NCBI RefSeq assembly: GCF_026000575.1
Contig: NZ_AP026910.1
Location: 248,001-312,000, forward strand
Direction: 5' to 3'
Source: Rhodoluna sp. KAS3
GTDB lineage: Bacteria; Actinomycetota; Actinomycetes; Actinomycetales; Microbacteriaceae
Length of the DNA stretch: 64,000 nucleotides
Shown: positions 43,917 to 54,493 of the stretch, in pieces
Layout of the letters: each line of letters starts with the position of its first letter
How positions within the stretch are numbered: position 1 is the stretch's first letter
The notes under the pieces: generated by a model
Told to the model about the DNA's origin: nothing
Database searches by the model: none
Seen by the model: the letters and a program-made list of their open reading frames with translations, nothing else
Position numbers and translations under genes: made by a program

Positions 43917-45608
43917 ATGTCTGCAGATATGAAACCGCGTTCACGCGACGTAACCGATGGTATTGAAAAAACTGCCTCTCGAGGCATGCTCCGTGCAGTT
44001 GGCATGGGAGACGAAGACTGGGTAAAGCCTCAGATCGGTGTTGCTTCATCTTGGAGCGAAGTCACTCCCTGCAACCTTTCATTGGACCGACTGGCTGACG
44101 CCACCAAGCAGGGTGTTCACGCCGCTGGTGGTTACCCACTTGAATTCGGCACCATTTCGGTTTCAGACGGCATCTCAATGGGCCACGAGGGTATGCACTT
44201 CTCTTTGGTTTCTCGCGAGGTTATCGCTGACTCTGTTGAGACCGTTATGCAGGCTGAGCGTCTTGACGGTTCGGTGCTGCTTGCCGGTTGCGACAAGTCA
44301 CTGCCGGGCATGCTTATGGCTGCAGCCCGCCTAAACCTTTCATCGGTGTTCTTGTACGCCGGTTCGATCATGCCTGGTTGGGTAAAGCTCGAGTCTGGCG
44401 AAGAAAAGCAAGTCACCATCATCGATGCTTTTGAAGCCGTCGGTGCCTGCAAGGCCGGCAAGATGTCTGAAGAAGACCTTGGCCGCATTGAGCGCGCCAT
44501 CTGCCCGGGCGAAGGCGCCTGTGGCGGTATGTACACCGCAAACACCATGGCTTCAGCTGCCGAGGCGCTGGGCATGAGCCTTCCTGGTTCAGCAGCCCCA
44601 CCGGCTGTAGACCGCCGCCGTGATGTCTGGGCACACCGCTCAGGTGAGGCAGTAGTCAACCTTCTGCGCCTCGGTATCACCGCTCGCGACATCCTGACCA
44701 AGAAGGCGTTTGAGAACGCAATTGCCGTAACCATGGCATTCGGTGGTTCAACCAACGCAGTTCTTCACCTATTGGCAATTGCGCGCGAAGCAGAGGTTGA
44801 CCTAACCCTCGATGACTTCAACCGCATCGCAGACAAGGTTCCGCACCTTGGCGACCTAAAGCCATTCGGTCAGTTTGTTATGACCGACGTTGACCGTGTT
44901 GGTGGCGTGCCGGTAGTAATGAAGGCCCTGCTTGACGCTGGTCTAATTCACGGCGATGCCCTAACCGTTACCGGTAAGACCGTTGCCGAGAACCTTGCTG
45001 GCATCAACCCGCCTGACCCAGACGGCAAGATCATCCGCGAACTACAGAACCCAATCCACAAGACTGGTGGCATCTCGATCCTCAAGGGTTCGATGGCTCC
45101 AGAGGGTGCTGTTGTTAAGACCGCTGGTTTTGACCTAGAAGAGTTCACCGGCCCTGCTCGTGTGTTTGAGCGAGAGCGCGCCGCCATGGATGCCCTAACC
45201 GAAGGAAAGATTGCTGCCGGCGACGTAGTGGTTATTCGCTACGAAGGCCCTAAGGGTGGTCCGGGTATGCGTGAAATGCTTGCCATCACCGGCGCAATTA
45301 AGGGTGCGGGATTGGGCAAGGATGTTCTACTATTGACTGACGGACGATTCTCAGGCGGCACAACCGGCCTTTGCATCGGACACATTGCACCAGAGGCCAC
45401 CGAAGGTGGACCAATTGCTCTGGTTCGCGATGGCGACTTGATTCGAGTCAACATCGCTTCTCGATCGCTCGAACTACTCGTTGAGCCTGAAGAGTTGGCT
45501 GCCCGCAAGCAAACATGGCAGTCTCTTCCACCGCGCTATACCCGAGGCGTTCTCGCGAAATACTCAAAGCTCGTGCACTCTGCAGCAGAGGGCGCTTACT
45601 GCGGCTAA
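43917..45608 (+). CDS. ilvD: Dihydroxy-acid dehydratase
   Basis: IlvD dehydrates the dihydroxy acids of the valine and isoleucine pathways. The 563-residue Fe-S enzyme has [38 protein letters not shown] and [14 protein letters not shown], with cluster cysteines at these sites. It starts at ATG 43917 without a ribosome binding site and precedes ilvBNC on the same strand. Confidence 0.97.
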   Translation: MSADMKPRSRDVTDGIEKTASRGMLRAVGMGDEDWVKPQIGVASSWSEVTPCNLSLDRLADATKQGVHAAGGYPLEFGTISVSDGISMGHEGMHFSLVSREVIADSVETVMQAERLDGSVLLAGCDKSLPGMLMAAARLNLSSVFLYAGSIMPGWVKLESGEEKQVTIIDAFEAVGACKAGKMSEEDLGRIERAICPGEGACGGMYTANTMASAAEALGMSLPGSAAPPAVDRRRDVWAHRSGEAVVNLLRLGITARDILTKKAFENAIAVTMAFGGSTNAVLHLLAIAREAEVDLTLDDFNRIADKVPHLGDLKPFGQFVMTDVDRVGGVPVVMKALLDAGLIHGDALTVTGKTVAENLAGINPPDPDGKIIRELQNPIHKTGGISILKGSMAPEGAVVKTAGFDLEEFTGPARVFERERAAMDALTEGKIAAGDVVVIRYEGPKGGPGMREMLAITGAIKGAGLGKDVLLLTDGRFSGGTTGLCIGHIAPEATEGGPIALVRDGDLIRVNIASRSLELLVEPEELAARKQTWQSLPPRYTRGVLAKYSKLVHSAAEGAYCG

Positions 45609-45620
45609 TTCGCGTTCCAC

Positions 45621-45640
45621 CGTCAACCAATAGGTTGACG
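45621..45640 (+). promoter_or_regulatory. Short hairpin before ilvB
   Basis: CGTCAACC-AATA-GGTTGACG is a perfect 8-bp stem with a four-base loop between ilvD and ilvB. There is no T-run, and the leader is too short for a peptide attenuator or T-box. It may be an operator or a weak terminator. Confidence 0.35.
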
Positions 45641-45665
45641 CTCGAAAGCTACTGAGAGAAATCAA

Positions 45666-47420
45666 ATGTCTAATGAGATTCTGACCGGCGCCCAGGCGAT
45701 TGTTCGCAGCCTGGAGCTTCTCGGCATCGAGGACGTTTTTGGTCTGCCTGGTGGAGCAATTTTGCCTACCTACGACCCACTAATGGACTCGCAGAAAATT
45801 CGTCACATCCTGGTTCGTCACGAGCAGGGTGCAGGTCACGCAGCCGAAGGCTATGCGTCATCATCGGGCAAGCTCGGTGTCTGCATCGCAACCTCAGGGC
45901 CTGGAGCAACCAACCTAGTTACCGCGATTGCTGACGCCTACATGGACTCAGTTCCGCTGTTGGCAATCACCGGTCAGGTGGGCTCAAAGCTCATCGGTAC
46001 CGATGCTTTCCAAGAAGCTGACATCGTGGGTATCACCATGCCAATCACCAAGCACTCGTTCTTGGTGACCAAGGCTGAGGACATTCCTGAGACCATCGCC
46101 GCTGCAGTCATGATTGCGACTACCGGCCGCCCTGGTCCGGTTTTGGTTGACATCACCAAAGATGCTCAGCAGGGTAAGGCTGAATTTGTTTGGCCACCAA
46201 AGGTTGAGCTCGCTGGCTACAAGCCGGTAACCAAGCCGCACGGCAAGCAGATTCAGGCAGCTGCCCAGCTAATCGCTGAGTCAAAGCGCCCGGTTCTGTA
46301 CGTTGGTGGCGGTGTGGTTCGCGCTGGCGCCCACAAAGAATTGCTAAAGCTTGCCGAGCTCATCGGTGCCCCGGTTGTGACCACACTGATGGCCCGCGGT
46401 GCGTTCCCAGACTCACACAAGCAGAACCTAGGTATGCCTGGCATGCACGGAACCGTGCCTGCCGTGACCGCTCTGCAGAAGAGCGACTTGCTAATTACCC
46501 TTGGTGCGCGCTTTGATGACCGCGTTACCGGAGACGTCAAGAGCTTTGCTGTTGGTGCCAAGGTAATTCACGTAGACATCGACCCAGCCGAGATTGGCAA
46601 GATCCGTTTTGCTGATGTGCCAATCGTGGGCGATGCCAAAGAGGTTATTACCGAGCTAAACGCTGAGATGGCGGCAACTCTAAAGACCGCCAAGCTAGAC
46701 ATTGCCGAATGGTGGTCTTTCATTGATGGTTTGGTTGAGCGCTACCCGCTTGGTTACAGCCCAGCTACCGATGGCAAGCTTTCACCGCAGCACGTGATTC
46801 AGCGTGTTGGTGAGTTGAGCGGCCCGGAGGCAATTTACGCTGCCGGTGTTGGTCAGCACCAGATGTGGTCGGCTCAGTTCATTAAGTACGAGCGCCCAAA
46901 TGCCTGGCTAAACTCAGGCGGCGCCGGTACTATGGGCTACTCGGTTCCAGCAGCCATGGGTGCCAAGGTTGCCAATCCAGACCGCCTGGTCTGGGCGATC
47001 GACGGCGACGGTTGCTTCCAGATGACCAACCAAGAGTTGGCTACCTGTGCCATCAACAACATTCCAATCAAGGTTGCGTTGATCAACAACTCATCCTTGG
47101 GAATGGTTCGTCAGTGGCAGACACTGTTCTACAACGAGCGCTACTCAAACACCGATCTACACACCGGCACCGATGCCCTCATGATTCCTGACTTCGTGAA
47201 GTTGGCTGAGGCTTACGGCTGCCTGGGTATCCGTGTTGAAAAAGAAGAAGACATCGATGCAGCAATCAAGCTGGCCATCGAGACCAACGACCGCCCGGTT
47301 GTTATTGACTTCATCGTTAGCCGCGACGCCATGGTCTGGCCAATGGTCGCTGCCGGTCTATCAAACGACGCTGTTCAATATGCCCGCGATGCGGCTCCGA
47401 TCTGGGATGGTGTTGAGTAA
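45666..47420 (+). CDS. ilvB: Acetolactate synthase large subunit
   Basis: The thiamine-diphosphate enzyme makes acetolactate or acetohydroxybutyrate. The 584-residue product has [21 protein letters not shown], the FAD-linked central domain and the ThDP motif [16 protein letters not shown]. It is followed without gap by the regulatory subunit gene. Confidence 0.96.
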   Translation: MSNEILTGAQAIVRSLELLGIEDVFGLPGGAILPTYDPLMDSQKIRHILVRHEQGAGHAAEGYASSSGKLGVCIATSGPGATNLVTAIADAYMDSVPLLAITGQVGSKLIGTDAFQEADIVGITMPITKHSFLVTKAEDIPETIAAAVMIATTGRPGPVLVDITKDAQQGKAEFVWPPKVELAGYKPVTKPHGKQIQAAAQLIAESKRPVLYVGGGVVRAGAHKELLKLAELIGAPVVTTLMARGAFPDSHKQNLGMPGMHGTVPAVTALQKSDLLITLGARFDDRVTGDVKSFAVGAKVIHVDIDPAEIGKIRFADVPIVGDAKEVITELNAEMAATLKTAKLDIAEWWSFIDGLVERYPLGYSPATDGKLSPQHVIQRVGELSGPEAIYAAGVGQHQMWSAQFIKYERPNAWLNSGGAGTMGYSVPAAMGAKVANPDRLVWAIDGDGCFQMTNQELATCAINNIPIKVALINNSSLGMVRQWQTLFYNERYSNTDLHTGTDALMIPDFVKLAEAYGCLGIRVEKEEDIDAAIKLAIETNDRPVVIDFIVSRDAMVWPMVAAGLSNDAVQYARDAAPIWDGVE

Positions 47421-47927
47421 ATGTCTACACACGTACTTTCTTTGCTTGTAGAAGACAAGCCTGGAATCTTGACCCGCGTGGCAGCGCTTTTTGCTCGCCG
47501 CGGTTTCAACATCGAGTCTCTGGCGGTTGGCGTAAGCGAAATCGAGGGTCTCTCACGAATCACCGTGGTGGTTGGTGTTGAGGGTGCTCCGCTCGAGCAG
47601 GTGACCAAGCAGTTGAACAAATTGATCAACGTAATCAAGGTTGTTGAGCTGGATGCCGATCAGGCGGTGCAGCGTGATCACATGCTGATCAAGGTAAAGA
47701 CCGATGCGGTAACTCGCTCTCAGGTGCTTGAGGCAGTAACCTTGTTCCGTGCGCGCGTTATTGACGTAGTCAGCGATGCACTGATTATCGAGGTCACCGG
47801 CGACACTGCAAAGTGCGCAGCCTTCATCAAAGTTCTCGAACCATTCGGCATCAAAGAATTGGTGCAGTCTGGCGTATTGGCAATGGGTCGCGGCTCAAAG
47901 TCAATCACCGAGAAGGTGCTCAAGTAA
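47421..47927 (+). CDS. ilvN: Acetolactate synthase small (regulatory) subunit
   Basis: The 168-residue subunit has the N-terminal ACT domain (HVLSLLVEDKPGILTRVAALFARRGFN, split here by family motif) with the NI-ESL segment and a C-terminal domain typical of IlvN/IlvH. It confers valine feedback. The ATG follows the ilvB stop directly. Confidence 0.96.
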   Translation: MSTHVLSLLVEDKPGILTRVAALFARRGFNIESLAVGVSEIEGLSRITVVVGVEGAPLEQVTKQLNKLINVIKVVELDADQAVQRDHMLIKVKTDAVTRSQVLEAVTLFRARVIDVVSDALIIEVTGDTAKCAAFIKVLEPFGIKELVQSGVLAMGRGSKSITEKVLK

Positions 47928-49037
<1,110 letters not shown>

Positions 49038-49064
49038 TTCGAGTCGTGTTCCGGTAGGAATCCT

Positions 49065-49096
49065 AAAGACCCCTCACTTCGGTGGGGGGTCTTTTT
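49065..49096 (+). terminator. Terminator of ilvC
   Basis: AAAGACCCC-type stem (from 49065) pairs with GGGGGTCTTT (to 49093) around TTC, ending in a T-run. It closes the ilv cluster. Confidence 0.92.
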
Positions 49097-49157
49097 CTTG
49101 ACCCTTGGCGCCATGGCTATCCGTGAGCGCAAAGCCCGGAAAATCTTGTTGCTTGGT

Positions 49158-49179
49158 ATACCCCTAGGGGTATAAAATA
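49158..49179 (+). promoter_or_regulatory. CsoR/CstR-type operator and -10 of the small Cys-rich gene
   Basis: TATACCCCTAGGGGTATA (49158-49175) is a perfect 18-base palindrome with the C-tract/G-tract form of CsoR-family operators. It abuts or overlaps the -10 TATAAAAT (49172-49179); a -35 candidate TTGTTG is at 49147-49152. The same motif occurs by the cstR gene at 54055-54070. Confidence 0.8.
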
Positions 49180-49210
49180 GAGAGCAAGAAATTCTTTGAA
49201 GGAGATAATT

Positions 49211-49330
49211 ATGTGTTCACCAGCACTTTGCAGCTCATGCAACAAAGTCACCTGGACCGGCTGCGGCGGTCACATTGAAGAAGCCCTGGAGGGTGTTCCT
49301 CAGGACCAGCGCTGCACCTGCAACGACTAA
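49211..49330 (+). CDS. 39-residue cysteine-rich protein in the putative CstR regulon
   Basis: The small frame starts at ATG 49211 behind an ideal GAAGGAGATAATT and stops at TAA 49328-49330. The product has six cysteines (positions 2, 7, 10, 18, 35, 37) in CSPALCSSC, TWTGCGGHIEE and QRCTC motifs. Short proteins of this type with a CGxH-x-(E/D) centre occur in other bacteria, to my recollection without known function. The perfect CsoR/CstR-type operator in its promoter implies control by sulfide/persulfide or by copper. A metal- or sulfur-binding role is inferred. Confidence 0.8.
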   Translation: MCSPALCSSCNKVTWTGCGGHIEEALEGVPQDQRCTCND

Positions 49331-49349
49331 TCAACGAGGTCTACGGAAC

Positions 49350-49931
49350 TCAGGGAATAAGGGTCAACTCCACTAGGGGGTTGGCCTTTACTTCTTGAAC
49401 AAAGTCGGTGTCTTCGCGCTCCCAGGCTAGAGCGGTTGCAAATTGAACGTTTACTTCGCGGCCCAAAATATCCTCAGCCTTGGCTGCTGCCCTGGAGGCC
49501 TCGATTCGGCTCACGTTTCCGATCAGAAGCAAGTCGACTTCTTTTGGTGCAGCTGCGGTTTGCCTAGATAGGCGCGCGGCCCAAACTCCAAATAGGTAGG
49601 CGTGATCGATTCCATCCAAGCCGACCAAAAGTGGCGGCAGCACCGCAGCGGGCCCATAGCTAAAGGCAATGATTTGGCTGACCGAGTCAAAGAGTAGGTG
49701 CAGCTTATTTGCTTGGATGAGCCTTGCGCGACCCACGGTCTTCTGAACTACAAGTTGCCCGTCAAGAAGCCGGTCAACCTCGCGCATGGCAGTGGGCAGG
49801 CTGGTGCCGGCAAAGTCCGCTAGGTGGCTGATGGCAAAGAATTCATCGGGGTTCATGAACAATTCGGCCAAAATCAGGCCTTGCACGTCACTTTTCAGCA
49901 GCGGTGATAGCTTTGCGGCAGCAACTTTCAT
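49350..49931 (-). CDS. HTH regulator with nucleotidyltransferase-like domain
   Basis: Residues 1-90 form a winged helix of ArsR/MarR type (LADFAGTSLPTAMREVDRLL). The rest has the fold pattern of MNT nucleotidyltransferases. The usual catalytic GSxxxG reads FGVWAARL and the DxD reads EVDLLLIG, so the serine and one acidic residue are changed and catalysis is doubtful. It may be a stand-alone regulator; no antitoxin partner is next to it. It converges with the small Cys-rich gene and is divergent from serA. Confidence 0.7.
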   Translation of the reverse strand: MKVAAAKLSPLLKSDVQGLILAELFMNPDEFFAISHLADFAGTSLPTAMREVDRLLDGQLVVQKTVGRARLIQANKLHLLFDSVSQIIAFSYGPAAVLPPLLVGLDGIDHAYLFGVWAARLSRQTAAAPKEVDLLLIGNVSRIEASRAAAKAEDILGREVNVQFATALAWEREDTDFVQEVKANPLVELTLIP

Positions 49932-50046
49932 GTAAGCAAGTATAAGTAATGTTTAATGAAAGTTAGGCTGATGATTTTGTCGAAATTCAACCCTAAACTT
50001 ATTCCTGTCGCCAAATTCGAGGCGCAAAAATCACAAGGATGATGAA

Positions 50047-51636
50047 TTGACTAAGCCAGTTGTTCTAATTGCAGAAGAGCTTTCTCCAGCGACCGTTGAA
50101 GCACTAGGTCCAGATTTTGATGTAGTGAACGTGGACGGTACCGACCGCCCTGCACTGCTTGCCGCATTGGCAAAGGCCGACGCCATTTTGGTGCGCTCGG
50201 CAACCCAGGTTGACGCCGAAGCCATCGCCGCCGCGCCACAGCTCAAGGTTGTTGCTCGCGCCGGTGTTGGCCTAGACAACGTAGATATCAAGGCCGCAAC
50301 AGCTGCCGGTGTGATGGTTGTCAACGCGCCTACTTCAAACGTCGTTTCAGCCGCTGAACTAGCGATTGCACAGATGCTTGGTTTGGCTCGTCACATTCCA
50401 GATGCCAACCAGTCACTTAAGGCTGGCGAGTGGAAGCGCTCACAGTTCACTGGAGCCGAGCTTTACGAGAAGACCGTTGGAATCGTGGGCCTTGGCCGCA
50501 TCGGTGGTTTGGTGGCCGCCCGCCTTGCTGGTTTTGGCGTCGAGCTAATTGGTTACGACCCATACATCACCCCAGCACGTGCCGAGCAAATGGGTGTCAA
50601 GTTGGCTACTTTGGATGAGCTAATGGAGAAGTCAGACTTCATCACCATTCACATTCCAAAGACCCCAGAGACCACTGGCATGATCTCGACAGAGCAGTTC
50701 AAGTTGGCCAAGCCAAACCTGCGCATCGTTAACTGCTCTCGCGGTGGCATCATCGATGAGGCTGCGCTGTACGAGGCTCTAAGCACCAACCAAATTGCCG
50801 GTGCCGGTCTTGACGTTTTCGTAACCGAGCCACCAAAGGAAAGCCCGCTACTTGGCCTAAAGAACATCTTGGTCACCCCTCACTTGGGAGCATCTACCGA
50901 TGAGGCCCAGGAGAAGGCTGGTATTTCGGTTGCCAAGTCGGTTCGCCTGGCGTTGGCTGGCGACTTGGTGCCTGATGCCGTAAACGTAGCCGGTGGAAAC
51001 ATCGATGCATCTGTGAAGCCGGGTATCAACCTTATTGAGAAGCTTGGTCAGGTGCTGTTCGGTATCTCTGGCGGAAATGTGTCAGCTATTGAGGTTGAGG
51101 TTCGCGGAGAAATCGCAGTTCACGATGTGTCTGTGCTCAAGCTGGCCGGCCTAAAAGGCTTCTTCCAGAACGCCGTTACCGAGCAGGTCTCCTACGTCAA
51201 TGCGCCGCTTATGGCTGACTCCCGCGGTATCGATGTAAAACTCACCGTTGACACTAACTCTGAGGAATACCGCAACGTCACCACAATCAAGGCAACCCTG
51301 TCTGATGGCACTACCGCATCGGTTTCGGGTACAGTAACCGGCCCTAAGTTGCACCAGAAGATCGTCAACATCAACGGTTACGACGTAGAGCTTGGCCTAG
51401 CTGAGCACCTAGTCTTGATGGTTTACGCAGACCGCCCAGGTATCGTCGCGGTTTACGGCAAGGCTTTCGCAGACGCCAACATCAACATCGCTGCGATGCA
51501 GATTGCTCGCCAGCAGAAGGGCGGCAAGGCTCTGTCAGTCATCACCGTCGACTCTCCAGTTGCCGCTGATGTCCTTGAGGGCGTGCGCGTAGCGATTGAG
51601 GCTGATGTTATGAAGGCCATCGACATCCAGGCCTAG
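50047..51636 (+). CDS. serA: D-3-phosphoglycerate dehydrogenase, long form
   Basis: SerA starts serine synthesis. The 529-residue enzyme has the NAD motif GLGRIGG, catalytic Arg in VNCSRGGIIDE, the HLGAS segment with the active His, an allosteric substrate-binding domain and a C-terminal ACT domain (LVMVYADRPGIVAVYG). TTG 50047 follows AAGGATG. Length fits the actinobacterial type with three regulatory parts. Confidence 0.95.
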   Translation: MTKPVVLIAEELSPATVEALGPDFDVVNVDGTDRPALLAALAKADAILVRSATQVDAEAIAAAPQLKVVARAGVGLDNVDIKAATAAGVMVVNAPTSNVVSAAELAIAQMLGLARHIPDANQSLKAGEWKRSQFTGAELYEKTVGIVGLGRIGGLVAARLAGFGVELIGYDPYITPARAEQMGVKLATLDELMEKSDFITIHIPKTPETTGMISTEQFKLAKPNLRIVNCSRGGIIDEAALYEALSTNQIAGAGLDVFVTEPPKESPLLGLKNILVTPHLGASTDEAQEKAGISVAKSVRLALAGDLVPDAVNVAGGNIDASVKPGINLIEKLGQVLFGISGGNVSAIEVEVRGEIAVHDVSVLKLAGLKGFFQNAVTEQVSYVNAPLMADSRGIDVKLTVDTNSEEYRNVTTIKATLSDGTTASVSGTVTGPKLHQKIVNINGYDVELGLAEHLVLMVYADRPGIVAVYGKAFADANINIAAMQIARQQKGGKALSVITVDSPVAADVLEGVRVAIEADVMKAIDIQA

Positions 51637-51657
51637 CCTTTGGTTCGACAGAATTAC

Positions 51658-51693
51658 AAAAAGACCCCGAGCAAAATGCTCGGGGTCTTTTTT
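51658..51693. terminator. Bidirectional terminator between serA and the CoA-disulfide reductase gene
   Basis: AAAAAGACCCCGAGCA pairs with TGCTCGGGGTCTTTTT around a short A-rich loop, giving A- and T-runs for both directions. Confidence 0.95.
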
Positions 51694-51698
51694 ATCGC

Positions 51699-53342
51699 CT
51701 AGTTCCCAGCTCGGGCCAGGGCATCCATGCCCGCGCGCCAGGTAATAAAGCCGCCATCTAGGTTGCGCACCTTCATCCCGTGCGCTTTTAAAATTTGCGT
51801 TGCGGTGTGGCCGCGTTGTCCGACTGCGCAGTGAACAATCACGTCCTCATCCTGAATCTGGTGCAGGTGGTCACGCAGTTCATTTACATCGATGTTGATC
51901 GAGCCAGGAATACTGTCTAGGGCGTGCTCTCCCTTGGTGCGAACATCGATTAGTTGAGCACCGTTAGCCATGGCACTGCTTAGCTCATGCCACTGAACAG
52001 TTGGGGTGGTGCCCGTGATTACGTTGTTGCCGACGTATCCGGCCTGGTTGATTGCATCCTTGGCTGATCCAAACTGGGGTGCGTAGGCCAACTCAAGGTC
52101 CATCAAATCGTCAACCGTCAGACCAGCGTAAATTGCAGTTGCAATCACATCGATGCGCTTATCAGCGCCATCCTCGCCGGTGGCCTGGCCACCGAGAATC
52201 TTGCCGGTTGCAGGGTCAAATAGAACCTTTAGCGAAACCCGCTTTGAGCCAGGGTAGTAGCCAGCGTGGTTGCTTGGGTGCAGGTGAATTACCTGGTGAT
52301 TAATGCCAGCCCTCTTGGCAGCCTTTTCGGTCAGGCCGGTAACAGCGGCTACAAAACCAAATGCCCCGATAATCGCCGTTGCCACCGCTGGGTGTACGCG
52401 GGTCTCGATTCCGGCAATTGCATCGGCAACCAGTCGGCCGTGGCGGTTAGCCAGGTTGGCCAACGGCACCAGCAGGTGTTCCCCGGTTAGTTGTCCGTTT
52501 TTCTCCACGGCATCGCCGGCAGCATAGATGTGTTCATCGCTGGTGCGCTGCTGCTCGTCAACCCAAAGCCCGCCGGTGGTACCGATTTTTAGGCCAGCTT
52601 CTCGAGCCAGTGAGTTGTCAGGTGAAACACCTGCCGCCGAGAACACCAAGCCAGCCGGAAGCTCGCGACCGTCTGCCAGGATTACCGAATCGGCTGTGAT
52701 TTCAACCGGCTCTGTACCTAGCTCAAGCTTGACCCCGTTGCTGACTAAACGCGCTTGCAGAGGCTCAATTACCTCTGGGTCAAACTGACTCAAAATTGAG
52801 GTGCCGCGTTGAATAATTGTAGTTTCAATGCCCAGGTGGGTAAGGTTTTCGGCCAGCTCGATACCGATGAAACCGGCGCCGAGAATTACCGCTTGCTTGC
52901 CAATGTTGGCTTGGGCGGCAGCCTTGACCTCATCGGCGTCCACTACGTTGCGCAGGGTCATGGCCCGTTCAATGCCAGGGATGTTGAGCTTACGTGGCTT
53001 GGCACCGGTTGAAATGATCAATTTGTCGTACGAATCGGTGCTGGTGGCACCGGTCTGAATGTTCAATACCGAGACCGTCTTTGCCGCTTTGTCGATCGCG
53101 GTAACCATGTTGTTTACCTTCACGGCAATTCTGAATCGGTCCCAGAGGGACTCGGGTGTTTGCAAGAGCAGTAGTTCGCGTTTTGCAATCACGTCACTCA
53201 CGAAATACGGAAGACCACAATTGGCGTAGCTAACGTGCTCGCCCATTTCATAAACAGTGATCTCTGCGTCTTCTCGCAATCTGCGCAAGCGCGTAGCAGC
53301 AGACATCCCGCCCGCTACACCGCCGATGATGATTACCTTCAT
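51699..53342 (-). CDS. CoA-disulfide reductase with C-terminal rhodanese domain
   Basis: The flavoprotein part (1-450) has the FAD motif GGVAGGMSAA, active Cys42 in SYANCGLPYF and the NAD motif AVILGAGFIGIELAE. The C-terminal 100 residues are a rhodanese domain with active Cys505 (HCAVGQRGH). Such fusions reduce CoA persulfide or polysulfide. ATG 53342 has AGGAG five bases upstream; a GTG two codons earlier overlaps that site and is rejected. It is the last gene of the cstR operon. An NADH oxidase is the less likely alternative. Confidence 0.9.
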   Translation of the reverse strand: MKVIIIGGVAGGMSAATRLRRLREDAEITVYEMGEHVSYANCGLPYFVSDVIAKRELLLLQTPESLWDRFRIAVKVNNMVTAIDKAAKTVSVLNIQTGATSTDSYDKLIISTGAKPRKLNIPGIERAMTLRNVVDADEVKAAAQANIGKQAVILGAGFIGIELAENLTHLGIETTIIQRGTSILSQFDPEVIEPLQARLVSNGVKLELGTEPVEITADSVILADGRELPAGLVFSAAGVSPDNSLAREAGLKIGTTGGLWVDEQQRTSDEHIYAAGDAVEKNGQLTGEHLLVPLANLANRHGRLVADAIAGIETRVHPAVATAIIGAFGFVAAVTGLTEKAAKRAGINHQVIHLHPSNHAGYYPGSKRVSLKVLFDPATGKILGGQATGEDGADKRIDVIATAIYAGLTVDDLMDLELAYAPQFGSAKDAINQAGYVGNNVITGTTPTVQWHELSSAMANGAQLIDVRTKGEHALDSIPGSINIDVNELRDHLHQIQDEDVIVHCAVGQRGHTATQILKAHGMKVRNLDGGFITWRAGMDALARAGN

Positions 53343-53382
53343 TTCCACTCCTAGAAAAAGTAAATCGTTGTTGTTTCAGTGG

Positions 53383-53718
53383 TTATTTAGAGACCGATAG
53401 GCCTTGGCGACGCCAGTTGGCAGTGCCCCCGGCAACGTTGGTGACCTTATAACCCTTGGTAGCTAGAAAAGTGGCAGCCTGTGCTGATCGTGCACCACTT
53501 TGGCAGATCACCAGAATGTCCCGCTCAATCGGTAGGTCGTGTAGGCGATTCGGGATTGACCCGAGAGGAATGTGCTTGGCTCCGGACGCGTGCCCAGATT
53601 TGAACTCTTGGCTCTCACGAACATCAACCAAGAGCGCACCATCGAGCTGCATCTCTTTGGCGCGAGCTGGCGAGACGGTTTCAAATTTCTTTTTGAACAG
53701 GTTGCCGAATAGGCCCAT
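53383..53718 (-). CDS. Single-domain rhodanese (sulfurtransferase)
   Basis: The 111-residue protein begins GLFGNLFKKK, followed by one rhodanese domain with active Cys72 in CQSGARS and the HIPLGSIP motif. It moves sulfane sulfur between thiols in the cytoplasm. It lies between the repressor and the reductase gene; the short gaps (43 and 40 bases) indicate one operon. Confidence 0.9.
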   Translation of the reverse strand: MGLFGNLFKKKFETVSPARAKEMQLDGALLVDVRESQEFKSGHASGAKHIPLGSIPNRLHDLPIERDILVICQSGARSAQAATFLATKGYKVTNVAGGTANWRRQGLSVSK

Positions 53719-53761
53719 TTTGAATCCTTACTGGTGAAAAAGTTGAATGGATGACAGGTGG

Positions 53762-54019
53762 TTAGGCCAGGGACATGAAGGCTTTTTCGAGGGTCTCGCG
53801 ATTGGCCTTTCCCTCCGGGTCGTTGCCGCACTTGGCCATTCCGGTCGAAATAATGGTGAATCCTGCGCGGGTTAGGGCAGTGCTGGCGGCAGATAGTTGT
53901 GTCAATAGCTCGGTGCAGTCACGGCCCTCGTCGAGCATCTTCACGATTCCACCGATTTGCCCCTGAACGCGTACCAAGCGGTCGCGAGCGGCTTTGAGTT
54001 CAGTTGGTTCGATTTGCAT
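53762..54019 (-). CDS. cstR: CsoR-family repressor, CstR-like persulfide sensor
   Basis: The 85-residue all-helical protein has the CsoR-family core RLVRVQGQIGGIVKML. Two cysteines (Cys35 and Cys64) sit at sensor positions, but the copper-ligand His of CsoR, four residues before the second cysteine, is Gly60. Two Cys without the His is the pattern of CstR, which forms persulfide bridges. The downstream rhodanese and CoA-disulfide reductase support this. Its start faces an operator at 54055-54070. Copper sensing is the less likely alternative. Confidence 0.85.
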   Translation of the reverse strand: MQIEPTELKAARDRLVRVQGQIGGIVKMLDEGRDCTELLTQLSAASTALTRAGFTIISTGMAKCGNDPEGKANRETLEKAFMSLA

Positions 54020-54054
54020 GGTTCTCCTTGGCTTGACCTAAATCTATTTCTAGC

Positions 54055-54070
54055 ATACCCTAGGGGGTAT
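54055..54070. promoter_or_regulatory. CstR operator in the divergent promoter
   Basis: ATACCC-TAGG-GGGTAT has perfect outer arms and the same form as the palindrome at 49158. It lies between the divergent cstR and lipoprotein-rhodanese starts and overlaps a possible -10 TATACA (54068-54073) for the latter, so one site may control both. Confidence 0.8.
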
Positions 54071-54107
54071 ACAAACCGCCAGTAACTTTTCTACTACGGA
54101 GATCAAA

Positions 54108-54482
54108 ATGCAGAAAAAGTTTTTCCAGGTACTCGCTACCCTTGTAGTAGCGCTTTTCGCTACTTTCTCACTATCCGCTTGCAGCAGCCAAGGACCAATT
54201 GACATGTCATCAGTTTCAGCAGTAATCGATGTTCGCACCCCAGCAGAGACCGCCGAAGGTTATCTAGAAGGCGCTCTCCTAATCGACTGGCAGGGCCCAG
54301 ATTTCGGGACCGAAATCGAAAAGCTAGACAAGGCAGCTGACTACGTAATCTACTGCCGCTCAGGCAACCGCGCCGGTCAGGCAATCGAGGCTATGAAGGG
54401 CCTTGGTTTCACCGGCAACCTAACCAACGCCGGCGGTCTAGACGACGCCGCTTCGGTCACCGGACTTCCAATCGTTTTCTAA
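54108..54482 (+). CDS. Rhodanese-domain lipoprotein
   Basis: The 124-residue product has a lipoprotein signal with lipobox LSAC (Cys25) and one rhodanese domain with active Cys83 in CRSGNRAG. It would act at the outer face of the membrane, catching sulfane sulfur or thiosulfate outside the cell. The start has CGGAGA upstream. It is divergent from cstR behind the shared operator and followed after 11 bases by a methyltransferase gene. Confidence 0.9.
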   Translation: MQKKFFQVLATLVVALFATFSLSACSSQGPIDMSSVSAVIDVRTPAETAEGYLEGALLIDWQGPDFGTEIEKLDKAADYVIYCRSGNRAGQAIEAMKGLGFTGNLTNAGGLDDAASVTGLPIVF

Positions 54483-54493
54483 GTAGCAAAATA

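Noticed and set aside
44132-44755. 207-codon open frame antisense to ilvD
   Set aside because: It lies wholly inside a certain gene, has no ribosome binding site or family motif, and reflects the codon bias of ilvD read backwards. Similar shadows inside glycosyltransferase, carotenoid and ilv genes were left out.
53762-54019. Copper-sensing CsoR
   Set aside because: The His ligand is Gly60 and the neighbours are sulfur-transfer genes without any copper ATPase or chaperone, so CstR fits better; not fully excluded.
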